Shown: positions 7,545 to 18,235 of the stretch, piece after piece | Numbering within the stretch: the stretch's first letter is position 1 | Layout: every line of letters begins with the position of its first letter | Assembly (NCBI GenBank): GCA_963820795.1 | Contig: CAWGBJ010000007.1 | Coordinates: 62,001 to 126,000 of the forward strand | Origin: Roseiarcus sp963820795 | GTDB taxonomy: Bacteria; Pseudomonadota; Alphaproteobacteria; Rhizobiales; Beijerinckiaceae | Reading direction: 5' to 3' | DNA length: 64,000 nt | Translations under genes and position numbers: made by a program | The notes under the pieces: generated by a model | The model's database searches: none | Told to the model about the DNA's origin: nothing | Seen by the model: only the letters and a program-made list of their open reading frames with translations

Positions 7545-8561
7545 ATGTCGAAGAAATCCTACCGCGACGCAATCAAGGACGCGATCGCGAGCGAGATGCG
7601 TCGTGATCACCGGGTGATCGTGATGGGCGAGGACAACGCAGGCGGGGCCGGCGCGCCGGGCGAAATGGACGCCTGGGGCGGCGTGCTCGGGGTCACCAAG
7701 GGATTACAACCGGAATTTGGCCCGGACCGCGTGCTCGACACGCCGATCAGCGAAAGCGCGTTCATCGGCGCGGCGGCTGGCGCGGCGGCGACAGGCCTGC
7801 GCCCGGTCGCCGAATTGATGTTCGTCGACTTCATGGGCGTCTGCTTCGATCAGATTTTCAATCAGGCGGCGAAGTTTCGCTACATGTTCGGCGGACGGGC
7901 GGTCACCCCGCTGGTCATCCGCACGATGTACGGCGCCGGCTTCCGCGCAGCCTCGCAGCACAGCCAGTGCCTCTATCCGCTGTTCACCCACATTCCCGGC
8001 CTCAAAGTCGTGCTGCCGTCGTCGCCGTACGACGCCAAAGGGCTGATGATCCAGGCAATCCGGGACGACGATCCGGTGATCTTCTTCGAGCACAAGCTCA
8101 TGTATGACGAGACCGCCGAAGTGCCCGACGAGAGCTATACGATACCCTTCGGCGAGGCGAATCTCACTCGCGAGGGCCGCGATGCGACCATCGTGGCTTT
8201 CGGCCGCATGGTCACGCTCGCCAATCAGGCGGCCGACGAACTCAAACGAGAGGGCGTCGGCGTGACGGTCATCGATCCGCGCACCACCTCCCCGCTGGAC
8301 ACGGAAACGATTCTCGACAGCGTCGCAGAGACTGGACGTCTCGTGGTGGTGGACGAGGCGCATCCGCGGTGCTCGATGGCTGCCGATATCGCGCGGCTCG
8401 TCGCCGAAGAGGCCTTCGGCCATCTCAAGGCGCCAATCCGGACGGTGACGGCGCCGCACACCCCGGTGCCGTTCTCGCCGGCGCTCGAGGACATCTATAT
8501 TCCCAGTCCGAAGAAAATCCGCGACGCCGTGCTTGCGGTGACGGGAGGCCGTTCTTCGTGA
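7545..8561 (+). CDS. acoB: acetoin dehydrogenase E1 component, beta subunit
   Basis: A 338-aa transketolase-like beta subunit. It shows 'VIVMGEDNAG', 'VLDTPISESAFIGAAAGAAATGLRP', 'AKFRYMFGG' and the C-terminal domain 'VIDPRTTSPLDTETI' with 'DEAHPRCSMAADIA'. It starts 13 bp after acoA with a GGGGAG ribosome site and its stop overlaps the acoC GTG start (GTGA). Together with AcoA it forms the ThDP site at the subunit interface. Length matches the acetoin/pyruvate E1 beta family. Confidence 0.9.
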   Translation: MSKKSYRDAIKDAIASEMRRDHRVIVMGEDNAGGAGAPGEMDAWGGVLGVTKGLQPEFGPDRVLDTPISESAFIGAAAGAAATGLRPVAELMFVDFMGVCFDQIFNQAAKFRYMFGGRAVTPLVIRTMYGAGFRAASQHSQCLYPLFTHIPGLKVVLPSSPYDAKGLMIQAIRDDDPVIFFEHKLMYDETAEVPDESYTIPFGEANLTREGRDATIVAFGRMVTLANQAADELKREGVGVTVIDPRTTSPLDTETILDSVAETGRLVVVDEAHPRCSMAADIARLVAEEAFGHLKAPIRTVTAPHTPVPFSPALEDIYIPSPKKIRDAVLAVTGGRSS

Positions 8562-9703
8562 GCGAGATCCAGCCGATCATCATGCCGAAGTGGGGGCTCG
8601 CCATGGAGGAGGGCACGCTGACCGCGTGGCTCGTCCAGGACAGGTCGCAAATCGAGAAGGGGCAAGAGATCGCGGAAATCGAGACGACGAAGATCGCCAA
8701 CGTATTCGAGAGCCCGGCGTCGGGCACCCTTCGCCGTATCGTCGTCAAGCCGGGCGAGGTGGTTCCAGTCGGCGCATTGCTTGCCGTGCTGGCGCCGGCG
8801 TCGGTCCCGGACTCCGAGATCGACGGCTTTGTCGCCGGCTTCGTCGTCGAAGCCTCGACAGACGCAGAGGCTGCAGCGGGAAGCATCGCCGAGCGCCGGA
8901 TGGAACGACAGGGCCGAACTTTAGCCTACAAAACGGCCGGCGCGCAAAGCGCGGCGACGCCTGTCGTGCTCATCCATGGCTTTGGCGGCGATTCCGACAA
9001 TTGGCTGTTCAACATCGAGGAGATCGCCAAGGATCGCCCGGTCTATGCGCTTGACCTGCCGGGCCATGGCAAATCAACCAAGAGCTTGGCGGCCGGAGAC
9101 CTGAGCGAGCTCGCCGACGCGGTCGTCAACCTGCTCGACGAGGTGGGGGCGGCGAAGGCCCATCTCGTCGGACATTCGCTCGGCGCGGCGGTCGCTTTCC
9201 GAGTGCTGGCGGATCGCCCCGAACGGGTCGCCTCGATCGTCGGCATCGGCCCGGCCGGTCTGGACGACCGGATTCGTCCTGATTACGTCGATGGCCTCAT
9301 CGCGGCCGAGAAACGCAAGGACGTGAAGGCTGCGCTGCAGCTCCTGTTCGCCGACCCCGGCCTCGTCTCGGCCCAGATGGTCGAGGGAGTGCAACGCTTC
9401 AAACGTCTTGAGGGCGCGGCTCAGGCGCTTCGTACGATCGGAGAGCGGAACCTGCCGTCCGGCCGGCAAACCGCGACGTTTCGCGACCTCATCGCCGAGG
9501 AGCGGGTCCCGACGCTGATCATCTGGGGGGATCGCGATGCGATTCTCGATCCCGCAGCGGCTGAGGGGCTCCCGTCATCCGTCGAGGTCATCCGCGTTCA
9601 AAACGTCGGACATATGCCGCACATGGAGGCGGCAAGTACGGTCAACCGTCACTTGGCCCGGCACTTCGAGGCCGTCGATCATCGCTCGCCAAGCGGCGTT
9701 TAG
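8558..9703 (+). CDS. acoC: acetoin dehydrogenase E2: lipoyl domain fused to alpha/beta hydrolase
   Basis: 381 aa starting at GTG 8558, which overlaps the acoB stop. An N-terminal lipoyl domain (about 1-80) carries the lipoylated Lys45 in 'EIETTKIANV'. It is followed not by a standard acyltransferase domain but by an alpha/beta hydrolase fold (about 115-375) with oxyanion 'HGFGGDSDNW', nucleophile Ser207 in 'GHSLG', acidic 'WGDRDAI' and His in 'GHMPHME'. This lipoyl-hydrolase fusion and length are characteristic of AcoC and are the main reason to call the operon acetoin-specific. No E3 (lpd), acoX or acoR is present in the window, so E3 must come from elsewhere. Confidence 0.9.
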   Translation: MSEIQPIIMPKWGLAMEEGTLTAWLVQDRSQIEKGQEIAEIETTKIANVFESPASGTLRRIVVKPGEVVPVGALLAVLAPASVPDSEIDGFVAGFVVEASTDAEAAAGSIAERRMERQGRTLAYKTAGAQSAATPVVLIHGFGGDSDNWLFNIEEIAKDRPVYALDLPGHGKSTKSLAAGDLSELADAVVNLLDEVGAAKAHLVGHSLGAAVAFRVLADRPERVASIVGIGPAGLDDRIRPDYVDGLIAAEKRKDVKAALQLLFADPGLVSAQMVEGVQRFKRLEGAAQALRTIGERNLPSGRQTATFRDLIAEERVPTLIIWGDRDAILDPAAAEGLPSSVEVIRVQNVGHMPHMEAASTVNRHLARHFEAVDHRSPSGV

Positions 9704-9887
9704 GCGGTAAGGGAGCGAGCCGACGAAGGGGTTGCGCCTTGCGATGCCGAAACCCAACCAAAAAGCCTGGAACGCCTGATCGACCTCGTTGATCGACGGT
9801 TGGGGCGGCGCCCCCATTCGCCTCTTTACGGGGGCCGCCGGCCTCGCCGCCGGATTTCGAGGCGCGAGCGGCCGACTCGTCCTCTTG

Positions 9888-11387
9888 TCAGAGCCTGGCC
9901 GCGACCGCCTTGGTCTCGGTGTAGTGCTCCATGACCTCCTTCCCCATTTCGCGGCCCCAGCCTGATTGCTTGTAGCCGCCGAACGGCCAAGCTGGATCGC
10001 CATAGTTATGGGTATTGATGCAAACCGTGCCGGCTCGAATCTTGCGCGCCATCATGTGGGCGGCCTTCAGGTTTCGTGTCCAGACGCTCGAGGAAAGGCC
10101 ATATTCGGTGTCGTTGGCGAATTTTGCGACAGCGTCGAGATCGGAATCGTCAAAGGACTGGACGCAGACGACCGGCCCGAAGATTTCTTCGCGCACGACC
10201 TTCATGGAGCGGTCGGTACGGGCGAGAACCGTCGGTTCGATGAAATAGCCCTGGTTGCCGACAACGTTGCCGCCCGTGACGACCTCGGCGCCCTCCCGAC
10301 GCCCAGACTCGAGGAAACCCCTGACGCGCTCATGCTGCTCTTTCGAGACCAACGGTCCGAGATTGACCGAGGGATCGAGGCCGTGGCCGACGTTGAGCTT
10401 GCCGGCCTCGGCGGAGACGCCTTCGACGATTTTGTCATAAACCGATTTGTGCGCGAAGAGCCGCGAGCCCGCCGTGCAGCATTGGCCCTGATTGTAGAAG
10501 ATTGCGCTCGCAGTTCCCGCAACGGCGAGTTCGATATCCGCATCCGGAAAGACGATCGCGGGCGACTTGCCGCCGAGCTCCAGCGAAACCCGCTTCAGGT
10601 TACCCGCCGCCGCTTTGACGATCAGCTTGCCGACTTCCGTCGAGCCCGTAAACGCCACCTTGTCGACATCGGGATGTTCGGCAAGCGCTGCGCCAGCCGT
10701 TTCGCCATAGCCGGTGATGATATTGACGACGCCGTCAGGGAACCCGGTTTCAGTGATGAGCTCCCCGAGCCGGATCGCCGAGAGCGGAGTTTGCTCCGCG
10801 GGCTTCAGGACAATCGTGCAACCTGCGGCCAGAGCCGGCGCCAGTTTCCACGCGGCCATCATCAACGGAAAGTTCCACGGGATGATCTGGCCAACGACGC
10901 CGACAGGTTCACGAAGGCTGTAGACGTGCCAGTCGCCGGGGCTCGACACCGGTATCTGCTCGCCGTTCAGGCGCGTCGCCCAGCCCGCCATGTAGCGGAA
11001 CATTTCGATCGATGAACCGACATCGTCGCGGCGGGCGTTGGTGACCGGCTTGCCGTTGTCGAGCGCCTCCAGCTCGGCCAGTTCGTCGGCGTTGCGCTCG
11101 ATGAGGTCGCCAAGCGACCAGACCAGACGCTGCCGGGCTGCCGGCGAAATGCTCGACCAGCGTCCGGTCTCGAAGGCGCGGCGCGCCGCCGCGACGGCAA
11201 GATCAATGTCCGCCTTGTCGCCGGCCGGCGCATGGGCGATGACTTCCTCGGTGGCCGGGTCCTCGACTGCAAATGTCTGGCCGCTGCGAGCGTCGACCCA
11301 TTTGCCGTCGATCAACATCTGATGCTTTTTCGCGAGGAATGCGGTCGCGGCCGAACCGAGCGCAGGTTTGCGGATTGCGATTGTCAT
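9888..11387 (-). CDS. NAD(P)-dependent aldehyde dehydrogenase
   Basis: A 499-aa aldehyde dehydrogenase. It contains the NAD-binding 'FTGSTEVGKLI', general-base Glu in 'SLELGGKSPAIVF', catalytic Cys in 'NQGQCCTAGSR' and the C-terminal 'FGGYKQSGWGREMG' and 'EHYTETKAVAARL' signatures of the ALDH1/2-like group. Convergent with acoC across 184 bp. A plausible job is oxidation of the acetaldehyde released by acetoin cleavage, the AcoD role, though the true substrate cannot be read. A strong inverted repeat lies 34-59 bp before its ATG and its left half recurs upstream of the second aldehyde dehydrogenase. Confidence 0.88.
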   Translation of the reverse strand: MTIAIRKPALGSAATAFLAKKHQMLIDGKWVDARSGQTFAVEDPATEEVIAHAPAGDKADIDLAVAAARRAFETGRWSSISPAARQRLVWSLGDLIERNADELAELEALDNGKPVTNARRDDVGSSIEMFRYMAGWATRLNGEQIPVSSPGDWHVYSLREPVGVVGQIIPWNFPLMMAAWKLAPALAAGCTIVLKPAEQTPLSAIRLGELITETGFPDGVVNIITGYGETAGAALAEHPDVDKVAFTGSTEVGKLIVKAAAGNLKRVSLELGGKSPAIVFPDADIELAVAGTASAIFYNQGQCCTAGSRLFAHKSVYDKIVEGVSAEAGKLNVGHGLDPSVNLGPLVSKEQHERVRGFLESGRREGAEVVTGGNVVGNQGYFIEPTVLARTDRSMKVVREEIFGPVVCVQSFDDSDLDAVAKFANDTEYGLSSSVWTRNLKAAHMMARKIRAGTVCINTHNYGDPAWPFGGYKQSGWGREMGKEVMEHYTETKAVAARL

Positions 11388-11420
11388 TTGAACCTCCCTG
11401 AGGGCGCGAATTTTCCCACG

Positions 11421-11446
11421 TCGTTATATTCATTGCAATATGACGA
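11421..11446. promoter_or_regulatory. inverted repeat shared by both aldehyde dehydrogenase genes (site 1)
   Basis: Half-sites TCGTTATATT and AATATGACGA are separated by 6 bp; one mismatch between arms. It sits 34-59 bp upstream of the minus strand aldehyde dehydrogenase and about 135 bp upstream of the divergent small gene. The same left half occurs at 14135-14161. The regulator is unknown. Confidence 0.65.
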
Positions 11447-11579
11447 TTGTAGGTTCCTGCCAAGCGGGCGAGGAGATGGGAAGCAGATTTACCCGATGTT
11501 CCAGCCCCTACCTTGCGCTGGCGCATTGGGAAGGGGCTGTGTTTTGCCTTCGGCTCCGGTCTTAAGTCCCGGGAAAAAT

Positions 11580-11801
11580 ATGCCAAAAAATCCGATATCG
11601 GGTTTTCTGTACGACTACGAAAAACTCGTTGGCCGTATCGTCGACGGCGAACTTCGGCCCATCGGCGGCGGAAAACTGCTGGGGGTTGTCAAGGACGGTT
11701 GGTTGTACGATCCACAGACTGGCGAGCGCATCTGTGGACTTTCCGGACTCGACGACTGGAGGCAGCCCTTACCCGCTGCGCTGAAAGAGAAGCTCAAGTA
11801 G
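11580..11801 (+). CDS. small hypothetical protein (73 aa)
   Basis: A 73-aa protein divergent from the aldehyde dehydrogenase, with ATG 11580 and only a weak purine tract (GGGAAAA) upstream. The sequence is soluble and mixed: 'FLYDYEKLVGRIVDGELRP', then 'DGWLYDPQTGERICGL', then a Lys-rich end. I do not recognise a family. The composition looks like a real protein rather than a shadow frame (balanced residues, few Arg/Ala runs). Function unknown. Confidence 0.5.
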   Translation: MPKNPISGFLYDYEKLVGRIVDGELRPIGGGKLLGVVKDGWLYDPQTGERICGLSGLDDWRQPLPAALKEKLK

Positions 11802-11974
11802 GCGCCTTCCGGTCTACTTTGCTGATCAACAATTCTGACAATTTTCTCGATCTTGGCCACCTGAAGCAATGGTCGCCTGAGGAGCAAGAAAAGCATTCCT
11901 GCCGCTGGGCTTCGAAGGCGCTCAGGGGCTGACGTCGCGCTCTTGGGGCTGCGTCCGTCGATCTTGCGATACTC

Positions 11975-12355
11975 TCAGGCCGCCCGTGCCGGCGGTCCGG
12001 CGAATTCGAGCTCCGCGACCTCCTCGTCGGTGAAGACGCGGCTGCGGGTCAGAAAACGCACGCCCTCCGGGGCTTCAAGCGTGAAGCCGGCGCCCCGTCC
12101 CGGCACGACATCAATGATAAGCTGGGTATGCTGCCAGTATTCGAACTGCGCGGCGCCGATATAGAATTTGCAGTCGGCGATTTCGCCGAGCACGACGTCC
12201 TGCGCGCCGACGCGGAACTCGCCGGCCTTGAAGCACATGGGGGTCGAGCCGTCGCAGCACCCGCCCGACTGATGGAACATCAAGGGCCCGTGCTCCTGCT
12301 TCAGCCGGGCGATGAATTCGGCAGCCTTATCCGTGACAAGAACCCTACGGACCAT
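11975..12355 (-). CDS. DUF779 domain protein linked to aldehyde dehydrogenase
   Basis: A 126-aa DUF779 protein with conserved Cys-rich 'GGCCDGSTPMCF' and 'YWQHTQLIIDVVPGRG', and a C-terminal 'EAPEGVRFLTRSR'. DUF779 genes are regularly found beside ExaC/AldB-type aldehyde dehydrogenases, and here it lies 76 bp downstream of one on the same strand, presumably co-transcribed. Biochemical function is not established; the clustered cysteines suggest metal or redox chemistry. A short region with no gene (11802-11974) separates it from the convergent 73-aa gene. Confidence 0.88.
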   Translation of the reverse strand: MVRRVLVTDKAAEFIARLKQEHGPLMFHQSGGCCDGSTPMCFKAGEFRVGAQDVVLGEIADCKFYIGAAQFEYWQHTQLIIDVVPGRGAGFTLEAPEGVRFLTRSRVFTDEEVAELEFAGPPARAA

Positions 12356-12431
12356 CGGCTTCTTCCTTGCCCGAGCCGGAAAGACGACGCGGGCGCAGAC
12401 CTGGTCCGCGCCCGCGGGATGCTACAAACGC

Positions 12432-13952
12432 TCAGAAGAAGCCGAGCGCCTTGGTCGAATAGCTGACCAGGAGATTCTTGGTCTGCTGATAGTGGTCGAG
12501 CATCATCTTGTGGGTTTCACGGCCGATGCCAGATGCCTTGTAGCCGCCGAAAGCGGCATGCGCCGGATAGGCATGATAGCAATTGGTCCAGACACGGCCG
12601 GCCTGGATCGCACGGCCCATTCGATAGGCGGTGTTGCCGTCGCGCGACCAGACGCCCGCGCCGAGACCGTAGAGCGTATCGTTAGCGATGGCGAGCGCGT
12701 CCGCCTCGTCCTTGAACTTCGTGACCGAAACAACCGGCCCGAAGATTTCCTCCTGGAACACGCGCATCTTGTTGTTGCCGGCCAGGATCGTGGGCTCCAC
12801 GTAATAGCCTCCGGCCAATTCGCCTTCCTGCTCGGCCCGCTTGCCGCCAGTCAGCACCTGAGCGCCCTCCTGCCGGCCAATGTCGAAGTATGAAAGGATC
12901 TTTTCGAGTTGGTCGGTCGAGGCCTGCGCGCCGATCATCGTGGTCATGTCGAGCGGGTGACCCATCTTGATCTTCTTCACGCGAGCAACGGCGCGCTCCA
13001 TGAACTTGTCGTACATCGATTCCTGCACCAGCGCGCGGCTCGGGCAAGTGCAGACCTCGCCCTGATTGAGCGCGAACATCGCGAAGCCTTCGAGCGCCTT
13101 GTCGAAGAACTCATCATCTGCACCCATGACGTCGGCGAAGAAGATGTTGGGCGACTTGCCGCCGAGTTCCAGCGTGACCGGGATGATGTTCTCGGAGGCG
13201 TATTGCATGATCAGGCGGCCCGTGGTCGTCTCGCCTGTAAAGGCGACCTTTGCGACGCGCTTGCTCTGAACCAGCGGCTTCCCCGCTTCGAGTCCGAAGC
13301 CATTGACGATGTTGATCACGCCCGGCGGCAAGATGTCAGCGATGAGTTCGGCCAGCACGAGAATGCTGAGCGGGGTCTGTTCGGCTGGCTTCAACACGAC
13401 GCAATTGCCCGCCGCGACAGCGGGCGCGAGCTTCCACACCGCCATCAGAAGCGGGAAGTTCCACGGAATGATCTGGCCGACGACGCCGAGCGGCTCATGG
13501 AAATGATAGGCGACGGTGTCCTGGTCGATCTCGGAAATTCCGCCTTCCTGGGCGCGCACGACGCCGGCGTAATAGCGCCAATGGTCGACGCATAGCGGCA
13601 GGTCGGCGTAGGTCGCCTCGCGGATCGGCTTGCCGTTGTCGAGCGTTTCGACGAGCGCCAGCAGATCGAGGTTAGCCGCCATCTTGTCGGCGATCTTGTT
13701 GAGGAGAAGAGATCGCTCGGCGACCGGCGTCTTGCCCCAGGCGTCCTTGGCCTTGTGGGCTGCGTCGAGCGCGAGCTCGATGTCGGCGGCGGACGAACGC
13801 GCGATCTGACACAACTTCGCGCCGGTGACCGGGCTTGGATTCTCGAAATAGCGGCCTTCCACCGGGGCTACGAACTTTCCCCCAATGAAGTTGCCGTAGC
13901 TCGGCCGGATGAGAACCTGCTTGGATATGGTGTCTAGGGCTTGCTGGAACAT
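12432..13952 (-). CDS. aldehyde dehydrogenase, AldB/ExaC type
   Basis: A 506-aa NAD-dependent aldehyde dehydrogenase. Catalytic Cys lies in 'NQGEVCTCPSRAL', Glu in 'TLELGGKSPNIFF', nucleotide-binding 'FTGETTTGRLI', and the C-terminus 'KASGIGRETHKMML' with 'YSTKALGFF' matches the acetaldehyde dehydrogenase II group (AldB/ExaC/AcoD). Length is standard. ATG 13952 has an excellent GGAGGAGG ribosome site. DUF779 follows in the same direction, which is the normal partner for this subgroup. Probably oxidises acetaldehyde from ethanol or acetoin to acetate; partly redundant with the 499-aa enzyme. Confidence 0.9.
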   Translation of the reverse strand: MFQQALDTISKQVLIRPSYGNFIGGKFVAPVEGRYFENPSPVTGAKLCQIARSSAADIELALDAAHKAKDAWGKTPVAERSLLLNKIADKMAANLDLLALVETLDNGKPIREATYADLPLCVDHWRYYAGVVRAQEGGISEIDQDTVAYHFHEPLGVVGQIIPWNFPLLMAVWKLAPAVAAGNCVVLKPAEQTPLSILVLAELIADILPPGVINIVNGFGLEAGKPLVQSKRVAKVAFTGETTTGRLIMQYASENIIPVTLELGGKSPNIFFADVMGADDEFFDKALEGFAMFALNQGEVCTCPSRALVQESMYDKFMERAVARVKKIKMGHPLDMTTMIGAQASTDQLEKILSYFDIGRQEGAQVLTGGKRAEQEGELAGGYYVEPTILAGNNKMRVFQEEIFGPVVSVTKFKDEADALAIANDTLYGLGAGVWSRDGNTAYRMGRAIQAGRVWTNCYHAYPAHAAFGGYKASGIGRETHKMMLDHYQQTKNLLVSYSTKALGFF

Positions 13953-14384
13953 GTCGCCTCCTCCTGTTGTCGCCGCGCCCGAGGCGTCGTGCGTCTAAAC
14001 TCAATTCCCTGGCCCGAGGCCCCGGCGACAGTTCGCCGAGCATCTCGCAGATGGGCAAACCTGCCGGTCCCCTGTCGATCGCCGTTCGCGATTGCGCCTT
14101 CCGAAAGCCGCGAGACTTTTTGGCTCGGATGAGGTCGGATATATTCCTAGAAATATAACGAAGATGCAAGAGCAATTCGTGCTCACAAACCGTCCACCCC
14201 GACGTCGGTATCCCCGACGAACTTTTGGGAGCGAATGGACATTCCTCGTTAGATATCGCAGGATACATCGCTTGGATCTTGAGCGCAAGCGAGCAGCGCG
14301 TCTCGCAACATATTGGGGCCATTGACGAAATGATCGCATCGGCCGCGCTGAAGAGCTGGCGGTGGGGGAATTTGGGGGCTGGGA
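13953..14384. other. 432-bp divergent control region between aldehyde dehydrogenase and porin
   Basis: No gene seen. It is flanked by two divergent starts and carries the inverted repeat at 14135-14161. A short AT-rich patch around 14139-14160 stands out from the GC-rich surroundings. Confidence 0.5.
14135..14161. promoter_or_regulatory. inverted repeat shared by both aldehyde dehydrogenase genes (site 2)
   Basis: On the minus strand the half-site TCGTTATATT is identical (10/10) to that at 11421-11430, followed after the same 6-bp spacing by AATAT and a less perfect right arm ending CCGA. It is 183-209 bp upstream of the AldB-type gene and 224-250 bp upstream of the porin. Confidence 0.55.
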
Positions 14385-15911
14385 ATGAATAAGCTTCAAT
14401 TCTTCCTTCTGTCGGCGGTTGGCCTCGCCGCGACGGCGCAAGCGGCGGATCTGCCCACGACGAAGGCCCCGGCAGCGCCTCCGAACTGCTACGGAAGCTT
14501 GTGGAACTGGCTCAATTCAACCGCGGCCGATTGCCCGCTGACCTACGCGGGTTTTACCGTCTATGCGACTCTCGACGCTGGGCTCGGCTACTACAGCCAA
14601 GGGGCCGCGTGGAACCCGGCGTTCGTCAACGGCACGCAAGGGTTGATCAGCAAACAAAGCAACGGCTCGAAATGGTTGTGGTCACCGAACAACGTCAACC
14701 AGTCGGTTATCGGCATCAAGATGAACGAACCGATCGGCTATGGCTGGTCGCTCGTCGGCACGCTGGAGGCAGGCTTCGATCCCCTTTCCGGTGAATTGTC
14801 CAATTCGCAACGATCGCAGGTCATGAACAACGGCAAGCCCCTCGTCCTGCAGAGCGCGAACGGCAATTCTAGCCGGTCGGGCCAATGGGACAACTCGCAA
14901 GGCTTCATCGGCGTCAGCAACAAGACCTATGGCACGCTGGTCTTTGGCCGCGTGAACACGCTGTCGCTCGACGCCCTCATCGCCTACGACGCGATGGGCG
15001 CGGCCTACGCCTTCTCGCCCTTCGGCTTCACCGGCGCCTATGCGGGCTTCAGCGACACCGAGCTCGCCCGCTCCAACACGGCGTTCAAGTACCGGCTCGA
15101 TTTCTCCAACTTTCGGGCGGCGGGCCTCGCCCAAGTTGCCGGATATGACCAGGGCAACGGCTCGTCCTCGATGTGGCAAGGTCAAATTGGCGGAGACTTC
15201 GCGAACCTCGCCGGCGGAACGCTCTCGCTGGACGGCATCTTCAGCTACGCCAAGGACGGCGTGAACACCAGCATCTTCAACGGGACGTGCGCCGTCATCA
15301 CGAAAGGCCCTTTTGCGGGTCAGACCGGGTGCGTCAACAGCATCCCGAACTTTTACAACGCGGACGATCTGAAGGCGACGTTGTCAAACAATACTGGTCT
15401 GATGCTGGTTGCCAAGTACAAATGGGGACCTGCGACGCTCTACGGGGGCTACGAATATTTTCGTCAGGCCAACCCCAGCGGCATCTATCCGAACGGATTC
15501 AAGACAATCGGTGGTTACAACGTCCCGGGAAACATTCTAAACAACAAGAATTTTCCCACGGTCTGGATTACCACAAATGCCTATAACGTCAACAGGGTCG
15601 AAAACATTTTCTGGGTTGGCGCGAAATACGCTGTTAACCGGAGTCTCGACCTGGTCGGCGCTTTTTACTACATAGAGCAGAACGATTATCTCCAGGCCCC
15701 CGCAACCTGCACCGGCACCGGAATCCACATCAGCAGCGCCGCCTGCGCGGGATCGTTCGACACGATTTCCTTCCTCGTCGACTACCGGCCAGTCAAGCGG
15801 ATCGATCTTTATGCCGGCGTAGCGCTGTCCAATGTCTATGGCGGTCTCGCGAACGGCTACCTGCAAGCCCAGAACATCGACCCGACGATTGGCCTGCGCC
15901 TCAAGTTCTGA
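14385..15911 (+). CDS. outer-membrane porin (alphaproteobacterial Porin_2-like)
   Basis: A 508-aa porin. A signal peptide (about 1-20, 'FFLLSAVGLAATAQAADLP', cleavage after AQA) precedes a Pro/Ala linker, then a Cys-containing loop and a beta-barrel ending in Phe ('IGLRLKF'), the classic outer-membrane assembly signal. Alternating Gly/aromatic strands such as 'TLVFGRVNTLSLDALIAYD' and 'LVAKYKWGPATLYGGYEYF' support a trimeric general or selective porin. It is monocistronic; its stop is 7 bp from the convergent xdhB stop. Substrate preference cannot be read. Confidence 0.88.
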   Translation: MNKLQFFLLSAVGLAATAQAADLPTTKAPAAPPNCYGSLWNWLNSTAADCPLTYAGFTVYATLDAGLGYYSQGAAWNPAFVNGTQGLISKQSNGSKWLWSPNNVNQSVIGIKMNEPIGYGWSLVGTLEAGFDPLSGELSNSQRSQVMNNGKPLVLQSANGNSSRSGQWDNSQGFIGVSNKTYGTLVFGRVNTLSLDALIAYDAMGAAYAFSPFGFTGAYAGFSDTELARSNTAFKYRLDFSNFRAAGLAQVAGYDQGNGSSSMWQGQIGGDFANLAGGTLSLDGIFSYAKDGVNTSIFNGTCAVITKGPFAGQTGCVNSIPNFYNADDLKATLSNNTGLMLVAKYKWGPATLYGGYEYFRQANPSGIYPNGFKTIGGYNVPGNILNNKNFPTVWITTNAYNVNRVENIFWVGAKYAVNRSLDLVGAFYYIEQNDYLQAPATCTGTGIHISSAACAGSFDTISFLVDYRPVKRIDLYAGVALSNVYGGLANGYLQAQNIDPTIGLRLKF

Positions 15912-15918
15912 CTGCTTC

Positions 15919-18221
<2,303 letters not shown>

Positions 18222-18235
<14 letters not shown>

